Assembly (NCBI GenBank): GCA_963816745.1
Contig: CAWFLQ010000010.1
Span: forward strand, 1 to 64,000
DNA from: VAZQ01 sp963816745
GTDB lineage: Bacteria; Pseudomonadota; Alphaproteobacteria; Rhizobiales; Xanthobacteraceae
DNA: 64,000 bases
Direction: 5' to 3'
The notes beneath the pieces were generated by a model. It searched no databases and was not told the origin of the DNA. It saw only the letters and a list, made by a program, of their open reading frames with translations. The position numbers were made by a program, and so were the translations under genes. Below, one piece after another: positions 35,680 to 44,649 of this stretch (the first letter of the stretch is position 1; each line of letters starts with the position of its first letter).

Positions 35680-37422
35680 TCAAGACGCCTGCGAAAGCAC
35701 CCGCTCGGAATGGGCCACCACGACGTTGCGGCCACGGCGCTTGGCCTGGTAGAGCCCGGCGTCGGCGATCTCGACCAGCCGTTGCGCGCTGCCGCCCTTC
35801 GCCGGGACGATCGATGCGACGCCGATGCTGATGGTGACGAACCCGGCTGGCGTCGCTTCATGAGTTATGCGCAGGTCCTCGACCGCGCGTCGCAGACGCT
35901 CGGCTACCTTGATCGCACCATTCAAGTCCGCCCCTCGCAACAGCACGGCAAACTCCTCGCCGCCGTAACGCGCTGTGAAATCGGGATCGCGCGCCGCAAA
36001 TTTCCTGACCGATGACGGCAGTGCCGCCCCGGCCGCCTCCGGCGCGAGGTCGGCACGTACTCGTGTTCCTGCCCTCAGTACGCCGCTCACCTTGCGCAGG
36101 CACGTATCGCCTTGAACGTGGCCATAGCGGTCGTTGAACGGCTTGAAATGATCGACGTCGAGGATGAGGACAGCGATCGGTTGCGCAAGCTCGGCGGCCT
36201 TCTGCCACTCGGCTGCAAGGTGCGCGTTGAATGCGCGGCGGTTGGCAATTCCGGTCAACCCATCGATATAGGCCAGCTCCATGAGCTGGCCGTTGCTGTC
36301 GCGCAGCTCCTGCTCGCGGTCGGCGAGCCGTCCCGCCATGTCGTCGAGCGCCGCGGCGAGCGGGACGAACTCCGCCGCCAACGGCAGCTCCATCGCGCGC
36401 GCGTCGAATTCCCCGCGGCCCAACCGCTGGGCCGTTCTTGTCAGCGACCGGATCGGCTTCACGAACAGCCGCTCGGCGCCGAACCAGATCGCGAGCAGCA
36501 CGCCGGCGATGATGATGCCGACGCCCGCAAAGCTCATCAAGATTTCGCGATTCACGCGGCGCAGCACGTCGTTCTCGTCGAGACCGACCGCGAGCCTCGC
36601 GCCGGTGCCCGGCAATTCCACGAACCCGACGATGCGACGGACACCGTCGAAGCTCTCGCCGGCAAACACTCCTTCGGGGGACGCCAGCATCGCGCGCGTC
36701 ATCGGATGGGTGGCGAAGCGCCGCCCGACCCAGCTCTCGTGGCTTGGTTGATGAGCAATGAGAGTTCCGGACCGGTTGACCATGATGACGACGGCGCCGA
36801 ACGAATGGGCCAGCGTGCTCGCGACTCCGGCGAACCAGCTCAATTCGAGCGGAGCCGACACGACCACGTCGATGGCGCCGTCGGGCCCACGATGCGGCAA
36901 TGCCGTCAGCAATGTCGGCCCCAGCACCTTGCCCACGAAGTAGTCGCTCAACGCGAACTCGCCGGTCTTCATGGCGCGAGCGAAATGCGGAAGGCGGGAG
37001 ACGTTCACACCGATGACGTCGGGATTGCTCGAGCAGATGATCTGCCCGCCCGGATCGACCAGCGACAAGGACTTGAGCCAGGCCACTTGCCTTGCGGCGT
37101 CCGTGAGAAAATTGCCGCAGCGCTCGCCCGTTGTCGTCATGAGCCCGTGCGCACTTGCGGCCACCTGCATGAATGCGCGGACGGATACGATGGCTTCGTT
37201 CTGCGCGGCGACGCCTTGATGCGCGAGCATGACCGCTTGCTTCGATGCGGCGGCGACGCGCTCGGATCGATCGGACTCGATGTCGCGGACGCGGTCGAGG
37301 AGCAGCGGCAGGACCGCGATGGTGGCGAGCACCATCAGACGCGCCCGAATGCTGAGCGCGAACTTGGATCGACCCGCCTTGGCGTTCTGCCGTCGGCCCC
37401 GGTTCAACATGGCGCGTTGCAA
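35680..37422 (-). CDS. membrane-bound diguanylate cyclase with Cache sensor, HAMP and GGDEF
   Basis: 580 residues. TM1 at about 26-46, an extracytoplasmic Cache region (LVDPGGQIICSSNPDVIGVN, GKVLGPTLLTALPHR), TM2 near 295-316 (AGVGIIIAGVLLAIW), then HAMP (VKPIRSLTRTAQRLGRGEFD) and GGDEF (YIDGLTGIANRRAFNAHLAA, DVDHFKPFNDRYGHVQGD, catalytic ARYGGEEFAVLL). The active-site GGEEF is intact, so it should make cyclic di-GMP. An insert of about 25 residues (RVRADLAPEAAGAALPSS) lies between two GGDEF motifs. No EAL domain. Chromosomal gene just right of the tRNA fragment. Confidence 0.93.
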   Translation of the reverse strand: MQRAMLNRGRRQNAKAGRSKFALSIRARLMVLATIAVLPLLLDRVRDIESDRSERVAAASKQAVMLAHQGVAAQNEAIVSVRAFMQVAASAHGLMTTTGERCGNFLTDAARQVAWLKSLSLVDPGGQIICSSNPDVIGVNVSRLPHFARAMKTGEFALSDYFVGKVLGPTLLTALPHRGPDGAIDVVVSAPLELSWFAGVASTLAHSFGAVVIMVNRSGTLIAHQPSHESWVGRRFATHPMTRAMLASPEGVFAGESFDGVRRIVGFVELPGTGARLAVGLDENDVLRRVNREILMSFAGVGIIIAGVLLAIWFGAERLFVKPIRSLTRTAQRLGRGEFDARAMELPLAAEFVPLAAALDDMAGRLADREQELRDSNGQLMELAYIDGLTGIANRRAFNAHLAAEWQKAAELAQPIAVLILDVDHFKPFNDRYGHVQGDTCLRKVSGVLRAGTRVRADLAPEAAGAALPSSVRKFAARDPDFTARYGGEEFAVLLRGADLNGAIKVAERLRRAVEDLRITHEATPAGFVTISIGVASIVPAKGGSAQRLVEIADAGLYQAKRRGRNVVVAHSERVLSQAS

Positions 37423-37664
37423 AATCCTTTGCCGCGCCTTCGTAGCGGGACCGATTTAAGAAAACTATCGAGTAACCATTGGAATTCGAGAGCCTGGCGT
37501 TCATACAAAATTTTCCGTGCGGCCGCGGCCGCGGCGCGCAATATGTCCGTACGCGGCCGCCCCTCAACTGCGATGACATCATGGATTATGATGTTCATTG
37601 CTCGACCAGGCCCGCCAGGATAATGTTCAATTTTCGTGGCGGACCGGCGAGCATCGGAGCGAGC

Positions 37665-38336
37665 ATGGGCACGAGGATCACGTTCAAGCGGCCCGACGGC
37701 AAGGATGCCTCCGGCTATCTCGCCAAGGCCGGACGCGCCAATGCGCCGGGCTTGGTCGTCATTCAGGAGTGGTGGGGGCTGCAGGACCAGATCAAGGGCA
37801 TATGCGACCGCTTCGCTCGGGCGGGATACGAGGCGCTCGCGCCTGATCTCTATGCGGGTACGGTCGTTCCCTATCACGACACGGACGCCGCCAACCGTGA
37901 GATGAGCGCGCTCGACTTTCTCGGGGCCACGGACCAGCTCGTGCGCGGCGCCGCGCTTTATCTCAAGCTGACGGGCGTGAAGGTCGGGCTCACCGGCTTC
38001 TGCCTGGGCGGCGCGGTCACCATTCTCGGGGCGGTGCGCGTGCCGGAACTCAGCGCGGCCGTGTGCTTCTACGGCATCCCGCCCGCCACCGCCGCCAATC
38101 CCGCGGATATCCGCGTGCCGCTGCAGGCGCATTTCGCCGCCGACGACGACTGGTGCACGCCCGCGGCGGTCAACGGATTCGAAGCCGCACTCAAGGGCGC
38201 GGGAAAGTCAGCCGAGATATTTCGTTACGACGCCAAGCACGGCTTCATGAACGAGCAACGGCCGGACGCCCACCAGCGGCAGGCCGCCGAGCTCGCGTGG
38301 AAACGCACGCTCGGATTCTGGGGCATGCACCTCTAA
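37665..38336 (+). CDS. dienelactone hydrolase family protein
   Basis: 223 residues from ATG 37665 (GGAG upstream; ATG 37623 adds 14). Alpha/beta hydrolase with a Cys nucleophile: GLTGFCLGGAVTILGAVRV. LVVIQEWWGLQDQIKGICDR carries the conserved Glu, AADDDWCTPAAV the Asp and YDAKHGFMNEQRPDAHQRQA the His of the triad. Such enzymes open dienelactones in aromatic degradation; many members act on other esters. It stands alone. A diverged copy of its 3' end occurs at 39012. Confidence 0.92.
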   Translation: MGTRITFKRPDGKDASGYLAKAGRANAPGLVVIQEWWGLQDQIKGICDRFARAGYEALAPDLYAGTVVPYHDTDAANREMSALDFLGATDQLVRGAALYLKLTGVKVGLTGFCLGGAVTILGAVRVPELSAAVCFYGIPPATAANPADIRVPLQAHFAADDDWCTPAAVNGFEAALKGAGKSAEIFRYDAKHGFMNEQRPDAHQRQAAELAWKRTLGFWGMHL

Positions 38337-38785
38337 CGCGTCGATGACGCCGCTCTTTTTGAATCTCCCAGCGTGGCCGCGCAACCAAAGCAATCAACGC
38401 CGTCTCGACCACGGGGCACGCGCCGGCACGCGCATAATTTCCTATCTGGGATGACATCATAGATTGCGACGCGAGCCCTCATCCGTATTTCTACGGACCT
38501 CTGCATTGACGCGCTTATGGGTTAGTTAATTCTATGACGTCAGGCCCGAGGCAAACGCAGTCAATTCACGGATTTGTTAAGTGAAAAGAGATCGACAGCT
38601 TTCGTCAAATGCGCTGAACCAAACGAGCGTGCCGCACTACCAAACATCGCAACGAACGAGACAACATTTCGGGGGCGGCTGGTGTCTTTGCGGGCCCCGA
38701 TGTCCGATCACGGAGGCGAAGGCGAATGCCGCGGGCTGGAACGGTGAGGCGGACAAACGAAAATCTTCGATTGGAGAGGCACGAC
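38337..38785 (+). other. intergenic, no gene seen
   Basis: Stretch after the dienelactone hydrolase gene. Contains some A+T-rich segments around 38500-38580 that could hold a promoter for the following small gene. I find no RNA gene or convincing open frame. Confidence 0.4.
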
Positions 38786-38983
38786 ATGGATTTCCGCCGC
38801 AAACAGCTGGAGCAAGCCATTGGTGCGGCCGAGCAACAAGTGGTCGCTTCCGAGCAGGAGCGGTTCGTGTACGAAGTGATATTGATGTCCCTCAAAAAGA
38901 AGCGAGCAGACCTGGGACGCCCTAAATTGGTGCGCCTGCGATCGAAGCGGGCGAGGCAGAATTCGCTCGAGGACGCCAAGTAA
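38786..38983 (+). CDS. small coiled-coil protein
   Basis: 65 residues, ATG 38786 preceded by GGAGAGG. MDFRRKQLEQAIGAAEQQVV, ASEQERFVYEVILMSLKKKR form a helical, probably coiled-coil N-terminus, followed by a basic tail (VRLRSKRARQ). No family recognised. Its ribosome site and composition argue that it is real. It lies between the dienelactone hydrolase gene and the duplicated 3' end of such a gene. Confidence 0.5.
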   Translation: MDFRRKQLEQAIGAAEQQVVASEQERFVYEVILMSLKKKRADLGRPKLVRLRSKRARQNSLEDAK

Positions 38984-39011
38984 GCCGAACCTTCGCGGCC
39001 GTGCGCTTTAC

Positions 39012-39093
39012 CGGCCCGACGGCTCACCAGCGGCAAGCCGCCGAACTCGCGTGGGAGCGGACACTCGGATTTTTGGGGGAAGCACCTTTAGAG
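39012..39093 (+). pseudogene. 3'-end fragment of a dienelactone hydrolase gene
   Basis: Encodes AHQRQAAELAWERTLGFLGE followed by APL and a stop, matching the end of the gene at 37665-38336 (AHQRQAAELAWKRTLGFWGM). Nucleotide identity is roughly 85 % over 80 bp. The rest of the gene is absent. It marks the left boundary of the second phage region. Confidence 0.7.
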
Positions 39094-39150
39094 CGGCGAT
39101 GTATGCTGACCCGATAGCTGTTGCACTGAAGTAGCGAGTATTGATGCAAA

Positions 39151-39747
39151 CTATTTTTTGTCTTGCTTCGGGCAAAAAACATTGTATCGAGCCAGAACAT
39201 CTTCTGCGATCATCCCAGACGGTGCCCCATCGACAAAATCTCGCTCCCGCCCGCTATCCGGAATGCCCGGCCTCCTCTCGAGCGACATGATCTCTTCGAG
39301 GGTCTGGGTCAATTGGTCGCCGAACCCGAGCTTCAACAGAATCCTTGCCTTGTCCCCAAGGGCTTCACGCCGGAAAAATCCCGTTCGTTGCGCGCGGGCC
39401 AATGCCACATTGGCGGCTGCCAGCGCTCCCTTCGGATCATCCATCCTGTAAAGATACAAGGATGCCTTGCTGAGTGGAAATCGCACATCATCCGGCAGGC
39501 GTGCGATCATTTCGTCGATGATCCGATCGGCCTCACGTTCGCGTCCGGCTTCGCTCAAAAAATGCTTCAATTCCAATGAAAGCGTGTAGAGGTCATCGTC
39601 GTTTGCTCCACGCCTCCGCGTGTCGAGGACTTCGATGACGCGGTCCAACGGAAGCTCCCTTCGCAGGTTGCTGGCCCATCGACAAAGCTCCACAGCCCTT
39701 TCCCATTTTTTGCGCGACACGACTTTGTCGTCGTCCATTTTCGACAT
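39151..39747 (-). CDS. putative immunity protein (TPR-like helical repeats)
   Basis: 198 residues from ATG 39747 (a GTG at 39753 overlaps the toxin stop). Helical pairs such as RRELPLDRVIEVLDTRRRGA, LYTLSLELKHFLSEAGRERE, ADRIIDEMIARLPDDVRFPL and KASLYLYRMDDPKGALAAAN resemble tetratricopeptide repeats. It directly follows a secreted-toxin-like gene with translational overlap, the place of an immunity gene. Function is inferred from that context; I recognise no named immunity family. Confidence 0.55.
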   Translation of the reverse strand: MSKMDDDKVVSRKKWERAVELCRWASNLRRELPLDRVIEVLDTRRRGANDDDLYTLSLELKHFLSEAGREREADRIIDEMIARLPDDVRFPLSKASLYLYRMDDPKGALAAANVALARAQRTGFFRREALGDKARILLKLGFGDQLTQTLEEIMSLERRPGIPDSGRERDFVDGAPSGMIAEDVLARYNVFCPKQDKK

Positions 39748-39749
39748 CC

Positions 39750-40709
39750 TCACCGGCTGGGATCGATCCAGATTTCCTCATCGTCAGGGCCCCACTCCTT
39801 GGGTTCGTTCGGATTGGGTCGGCCATTGTTCGCAATACACATTTCCCAGCGCTTCTTGGCCCTCTCCTTGCACGCTGCTAAGTAGTCCCCATGCGCATAG
39901 TCATTGCTGCGCTCGTAACATCTGCGTTCCTCATCTTGCAGCCTATCGTAACAATAGTCGTCGTTACCGCGGCGGGCCCCTCGCCTACCCGACGATTTAA
40001 ACGCGTTTATCAATCCTTGCAATCCGCGGGTGAAATGATCGCTCCATTCCGGCAACCCCGGAACTACCACGGGTGGGATAGGTGGCCTTATCCCAGGGAT
40101 TGGAGCATCCATCTGGGCGAGTTGAATTCCACTCGGCACGGGCCGGCTTGCTGAAGCCGGCGCCCCATACATTGAGCTAAATGCACCGTGGCCTTGCTGG
40201 ACGGGCACGTTGGATGATCCAACATTCTCGCCCAAAGCTGCCGGCCACGAGCTGGCGGTGTTGCCGCTGGCGAGGGGCAGCGAGTGCGGGAGTGCGGGCA
40301 GCAGCAGCGCACCTCCGAAGATGCCGCCGTTCGTGCTCGGCGGCATCGCCGAGTTCGACCAAGAGGGACTGCTTGAATTCCACGAATCGATGGACTGCCC
40401 GAGATTGCCAAGAATTCCGCTGCCCATGCTGGGAAGCAGCGTGGGACCCAGTAAGCTGGAGCTGCGCCCATCCGATGTGTCATCCAGCTGCGTGAGTGGG
40501 AATGTGAACGGCCCTCTGGGCGATATCGGTGGTGTCGACGCTTCCCACGTCGCGCCTGCTGGAGTGCCCGGGAGCACCCACAGCTGATTCGGATCGAACT
40601 CATCTCGCGCGTGCACGTCGCGCAGCGGCTGGGCCAGCTCTTGCCCCCGCATCGACGCGGCCCGACGTTCCACTCGAATTGCTTTCAAGTCGGCGAATGA
40701 GCGGGGCAT
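39750..40709 (-). CDS. putative polymorphic toxin with Pro/Ser-rich N-terminus
   Basis: 319 residues: MPRSFADLKAIRVERRAASM and about 190 residues rich in Pro, Ser and Gly with LLGPTLLPSMGSGILGNLGQ, then a compact C-terminal domain of about 90 residues with four Cys: DDYCYDRLQDEERRCYERSN, YLAACKERAKKRWEMCIANN, GRPNPNEPKEWGPDDEEIW. This Cys-spaced ending occurs on polymorphic toxins in Rhizobiales. The N-terminal style (GILGDFG/GILGNLG, WD/WN) is shared with the toxin at 42507-44493, so both belong to one delivery class. No signal peptide; release by phage lysis or by a secretion system is possible. Confidence 0.55.
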   Translation of the reverse strand: MPRSFADLKAIRVERRAASMRGQELAQPLRDVHARDEFDPNQLWVLPGTPAGATWEASTPPISPRGPFTFPLTQLDDTSDGRSSSLLGPTLLPSMGSGILGNLGQSIDSWNSSSPSWSNSAMPPSTNGGIFGGALLLPALPHSLPLASGNTASSWPAALGENVGSSNVPVQQGHGAFSSMYGAPASASRPVPSGIQLAQMDAPIPGIRPPIPPVVVPGLPEWSDHFTRGLQGLINAFKSSGRRGARRGNDDYCYDRLQDEERRCYERSNDYAHGDYLAACKERAKKRWEMCIANNGRPNPNEPKEWGPDDEEIWIDPSR

Positions 40710-41052
40710 GTGGCCTCCGAATCGAGCGCAGAAACTCGTCCGCCGACTGGGAGCGGGCGACGCTTGTCACGGTTGGGTTTGAGAAGGGTGGAAAATGGGC
40801 GGACGTCATTCGCTGCAGAGCGAACGACACGCAACCGACCCATTGATCAGTAACTAGCCGCCGTGGTGCTGAAGTGCGACGTCGTTACTCCCGATCACCT
40901 GATCGATTGCGTGGATCCGAATCCTGAGTGGACCGGTCTCGCGTTTTCATCGATCGCGATGAGTTCTTGCTTCGGCGAGCCGTGCTGCGAACAAGAGGAT
41001 TTAACGATCGTCGATCGCCCACGAATGGATGATGAGGACCGCGCAGCGACCG
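40710..41052 (-). other. leader of toxin 1, no gene seen
   Basis: Between the toxin start (40709) and the phage gene at 41053. Open frames crossing it show no protein pattern. It may carry the toxin promoter. Confidence 0.4.
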
Positions 41053-41262
41053 TCACTCGTCCGGAGTGAACTTGAACGTGCGGCGCGCGGCAGCGGTGGC
41101 ACGGTCGTCCCGCCGCGTTCGAAATTCCACCCTGCCGTCCACGATCCGGAAATCCAGTCGGTGGATGAGGCCGCAATCGCAGCACTGCTCGCGAAAGTTC
41201 TTCATCCGCGGCCGCGTCCACTCGCCATACGAGATGACGTCGTAAGTGATGCGCTTGGGCAT
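41053..41262 (-). CDS. small phage protein with CCxC motif
   Basis: 69 residues: MPKRITYDVISYGEWTRPRM, KNFREQCCDCGLIHRLDFRI, DGRVEFRTRRDDRATAAARR. The QCCDCGL.H..DFR block suggests a small zinc-binding fold. It is the last gene of the lysis group; the beginning of a second copy (MAKRITYDVISYG) is found at 44650-44700 before the right-hand repeat. Function unknown. Confidence 0.62.
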   Translation of the reverse strand: MPKRITYDVISYGEWTRPRMKNFREQCCDCGLIHRLDFRIVDGRVEFRTRRDDRATAAARRTFKFTPDE

Positions 41263-41272
41263 AGTCGGCCGT

Positions 41273-41485
41273 TCAAGCCTTCGAAATGATCCAATGTGAG
41301 ATGCCGGCGAGGAAGCCGACCAAACCCGACACCGCGATGATCGCCCAGCGCACGCCGCGCGCCTGCAGCAGGATGGCGTGCATCTCGTTGACCTTGGCCG
41401 ACATCTTGTCGAGCTCCTGCTCCATGTGAGAGACCTTCTGTTCGAGCACGGCGAGGCGTTCGTTCGGCGAATGAATACCCGTCAT
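41273..41485 (-). CDS. small coiled-coil membrane protein, left copy
   Basis: 70 residues: MTGIHSPNERLAVLEQKVSH, MEQELDKMSAKVNEMHAILL is a coiled coil, followed by one TM helix (WAIIAVSGLVGFLAGISHWI). This is the layout of XhlA-type holin partners. It differs from the right copy (44708-44920) at only two residues. It overlaps the truncated holin copy by 4 nt. Confidence 0.75.
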   Translation of the reverse strand: MTGIHSPNERLAVLEQKVSHMEQELDKMSAKVNEMHAILLQARGVRWAIIAVSGLVGFLAGISHWIISKA

Positions 41486-41757
41486 TCCCGCCTCCAGATC
41501 GTCCTGGCGATTTTTTCCAGCGAGCGTCCGCCGACGTAGGTCGTGACGATCGTCCCGGCCCACACGCCGACGTCGCCGCCGATGGTGTCGGTGGTTCCGA
41601 GGCCGAGCACCTTGTCCCAGACGATCACCTTCCAGAGATAGATGATGACGGGCAGCGCCAGCAGCGGCCGGATCATGGCCGTGTACCAGCGGCCCTGCTC
41701 GGCGATGATGACGGCGTTGGCGGATTGGCGCGCCTCGATCTCGGCCGCGGTGCGATG
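41482..41757 (-). pseudogene. holin gene, 3' part only (left copy)
   Basis: Encodes AAEIEARQSANAVIIAEQGR, WYTAMIRPLLALPVIIYLWK to the end of the 3-TM holin, identical to the right copy. The first third is missing and replaced by unrelated sequence (frame open to 41928 with no familiar start), so it is a duplication remnant. Confidence 0.8.
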
Positions 41758-41776
41758 CGCCGTTCCCGTGTGGGCC

Positions 41777-42499
41777 TCAGGGCTGTTTCGACTCTCGGCG
41801 ACCGCGATTCTGTGGCACATCAAGCCAATGTGAAATTCCGAATCGCTGGTCCAGCTCGCGCACACGGCTCTCCGGCATGAACAGCGCCGGGACGCCCGGG
41901 GACACACGAGCTCCTCTGTCCATGTCAATCTCCGGTGCCGGCACGAGCTTTATTCCGGAAATCCGCTCCTGCCGGAGGATGCCCGCCAAGCGGTCGCTGA
42001 CAAACCGATATCGTGGCAACGGCCACACGATGAAGAAATCGCTCCCATCCCACGCACCGGCATCGATCAGGTGACTTGGCTCCGCTATGGCATAGACCTT
42101 GTGGCCGCAGGCCGAACACGATTCTACCAAGCTCACCCCCGCGGCAGGCGCCGCAAACCCTCCCCATCCCGTAACCACAAGCTCGAACAGGGCGGGTGCT
42201 GGAACCTTGATGTTTTTCCGGAACGAGGTTCTGGCCCGCCTGGCCTCGAACCCAGTGACACAATATTTTTCGAAAAGATCCAATACTTCCTGCGAAACCA
42301 GTATGTCGCTCAGCCAAGTCCACGTGAAGTCCTTTACAGCCAAGGGACTAACGATCACCGACAGATCCCCAAGCCGCATTCCGCCCCGCCTATGACCATC
42401 ATAGGCCGGACAGATGATTTGCTCGCTGTCTGTGTCCGCGGCTTCCTCCGCCAATCGCTGCGAGGATGGTGATTGAAGTAGCCAGAAATTTGAGGTCAT
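41777..42499 (-). CDS. immunity protein, double-CXXCG (Gmx_para/SitI6-like) family
   Basis: 240 residues. The family pattern is clear: DFTWTWLSDILVSQEVLDLF, TGFEARRARTSF, LFELVVTGWGGFAAPAAGVS, LVESCSACGHKVYAIAEPSH and AGAWDGSDFFIVWPLPRYRF, VSDRLAGILRQERISGIK. In myxobacterial SitI6-like proteins two CXXCG motifs are usual; here only CSACG remains, and the N-terminal one is reduced to IICPAYDG. It starts 7 bp after the toxin stop, so it is the cognate immunity gene. The tail after RVRELDQRFGISHW runs towards the repeat boundary. Confidence 0.8.
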   Translation of the reverse strand: MTSNFWLLQSPSSQRLAEEAADTDSEQIICPAYDGHRRGGMRLGDLSVIVSPLAVKDFTWTWLSDILVSQEVLDLFEKYCVTGFEARRARTSFRKNIKVPAPALFELVVTGWGGFAAPAAGVSLVESCSACGHKVYAIAEPSHLIDAGAWDGSDFFIVWPLPRYRFVSDRLAGILRQERISGIKLVPAPEIDMDRGARVSPGVPALFMPESRVRELDQRFGISHWLDVPQNRGRRESKQP

Positions 42500-42506
42500 A
42501 GCGATT

Positions 42507-44493
42507 TCACCGGGGTAGTTGTCTCAGCATGTTGTTCGCATGCTCGAAAATTTGTTCTGGCGTCGCGTTCGGATTCTCCGCGAAGAATCTTTTCCATTGC
42601 GCGTTCCAATGATTTGAACCTGTGTGCAGTCCATTCGGCAACAGGCGATGCTCACTTCTTTGCATATAGACTATGTAGTCATCGACATCGATACCAGCCT
42701 TGTTGAAGTTACTGTGGAATTGACGCGGTAGATTGTGGTGCGGCTCAAGCTCCGACAAGCCTCGTTCGCGCCGTACCCGCGCAATTTCCCCATTGAGCTG
42801 ATTGATATCTCGGTTGCTTGGAACCCAGTTTGAAGTGCTGAGGGATTGCAGTTGCGGATTCCTAGGATCCAGTTCTTGTAGCGTTCTGCGTGCGCCGTTG
42901 TACAGCGAGATGTGAATCTCCTCCATCGGAGAAAGATCTCGCCCGCCAGGGCCCCTGGCGCCGCGACGTGGTGGACTTTGGGCATAGCGCCTCCCCGGGA
43001 GCCAGACTTCTGGATCAGCGTCGGAGACAGTCGTTGCCGGATATTGGGTTGGAACGGGAATTGAGGTCACCGGTGGGATCTGTGCCGTGTTAACGGCTGA
43101 ATGAGTTGGCACCGAGCTCCGGCTCGGCGTCTGTGGCACCGGTAAGAAGTTGAAACCGTGCGCCAACCGCTGGTCGTTCGCGCCCGACGGTGCCAGGGCC
43201 CACGGCCAGTACTTGCCGGAGTCGAGATGCTCCAGCGGTGGCGCGGATGCGCCCCAAGACGTCGGGCTTGGCGGCGTTGAGAAGACCTGCGCCGCACGAT
43301 CGGCCGGATAGGTCGGCGCGAAATCCCAATTCGGCGTCTGCGGTACCGCCGGCGGCGGTTCGCTTGCGCCCGATGGCAACGGTCCAACACCCCAATATTT
43401 CGCGGAGTTGAGATACTCCGGTGGGAGCACAGGCATGGCCCAAGAGGTCGGACCAGACGACTCCGAAGAACTCTGAGGCACCTGGTCGGCCGCATAGGTC
43501 GGCACTTCGTCCCAACTCGGTGCCTGAAGTACCGGCGCAAGATAGAAACCGTGGCTGGGCCGTGGCTCGTTCACGCTCGACGGTGCCGACGCGGCTCCCC
43601 AGTACTTGGCGGAGTCGAGATGCTCCGGCGGCGGCGCCAGCGCGCCCCAAGATATTGTCGGGCTCGGCGGCTCCGAGAACACCTGCGCCGCACTATCGGC
43701 GGGATGGGTCGCCACCAAGTCCCAACTCGGCGCGCGCAGTACCTTTGAATGATTGAAAATCAAGGGCCAGTGGCTGCTCGCTTGTGCCCGACGGTCGCGG
43801 TCCGGAACCCCAGAATTTTGCCGAGCCGAGGTACTCCAACGGGGCCACGGGCGTTGCCCAAGACGTTGGGCCCGGCGCCCCCACAGAACTCTGAGGTGCG
43901 CGATCGGTCGGATAGGTCGGTACCGACTCCCCACTCGGTGCCTGCAGTTGCGCCGGGAAAGAGAAGCCGTGAGCGGGCGGTGGCTCGTTCACGCCGGCCG
44001 ATGCTGGCGCCACCCCCCAGAACTTCGCAGAATTGAGGTGCTCCGGCGGCCGCATTGGCGGGAACATGGGCGGCAGCGTGGTCGGGATCGGCGGCGTCGG
44101 TGTATCCCACGCCGTCGGACGGCTTACAGCTGGCCACGATTCGTCAACCGGGAGAGCGAAGTCTCCGAGAATTCCGTTGTACGCACTTGGAGGCCCCACC
44201 GAACGCAGCGAAGAAGCGGTGCGTCGATTCCAAGCATTATTCAGTTGCTCAAGGTGCCCGAGAGGTCTGTCGCCCGCCTTGGGTCGCAGCACCGAGCCGA
44301 GCAAGCCGGAGGTGCCTACGTCCCAAATGTCATTCGCCTGCCCGAAGTCCCCGAGAATTCCACCGCCCGGAATCGATGGCGTCGCCGAGTTCGCCCGCGC
44401 AGGAGGACTTCGGTCCCAAAGCGAGTTCGGCATCCAATACGGCCAGGTCCCCGGCCGTGGAAGCCAGCCGGGAGGCGAGAGGTCATCAAACAT
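42507..44493 (-). pseudogene. large polymorphic toxin with five Y/FWG repeats and HNH-like C-terminus, one frame change
   Basis: ATG 44493 (MFDDLSPPGWLPRPGTWPYW). About 660 residues: a Pro/Gly-rich leader (SIPGGGILGDFGQANDIWDV), five repeats of 60-70 residues each with the core EHLNSAKFWGVAP or EYLNSAKYWGVGP and HGF...QAPS...VPTY, then a toxin domain of some 130 residues: LSPMEEIHISLYNGARRTLQ, ELEPHHNLPRQFHSNFNKAG, IDVDDYIVYMQRSEHRLLPN, HTGSNHWNAQWKRFFAENPN. The EPHHNLP and H..W...W spacing resembles His-rich nuclease toxins (HNH/SHH type, TIGR02269-like). The frame changes near 43750. The immunity gene follows at once. Confidence 0.72.
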
Positions 44494-44649
44494 GGTGATT
44501 GCATCCTTGGCAGCCGGCAAAATTGCCAGCACGTGTCGAATGAGTTTGGTGAATCGAAACCCAGATCACCTCGTCGCAATGCGAGAGAAGACGCGAAGCC
44601 GGCTGGAATGTTGTGCGAGCCGAGTGCGGCGTGGACTCGATCTCACACT

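Larger units (their letters stand above)
41215..41757 (-). repeat. left direct repeat bracketing the toxin-2 cassette
   Basis: About 540 bp that matches 44650-45230 at well over 95 % identity: end of a small phage gene, a complete coiled-coil/TM gene and the 3' part of the holin gene. It differs by a deletion of some 25 bp at its right end (ATCTCGGCCGCG), after which the sequences diverge. Confidence 0.85.

Noticed and set aside
36112..37623. A 503-residue plus-strand frame and a 574-residue minus-strand frame
   Set aside because: Both overlap the intact diguanylate cyclase gene in other frames; only the latter has recognisable domains.
41053..41485. The idea that the left lysis-gene copy is functional
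   Set aside because: Its holin copy lacks the first third of the gene, so only the right copy can make a complete holin.
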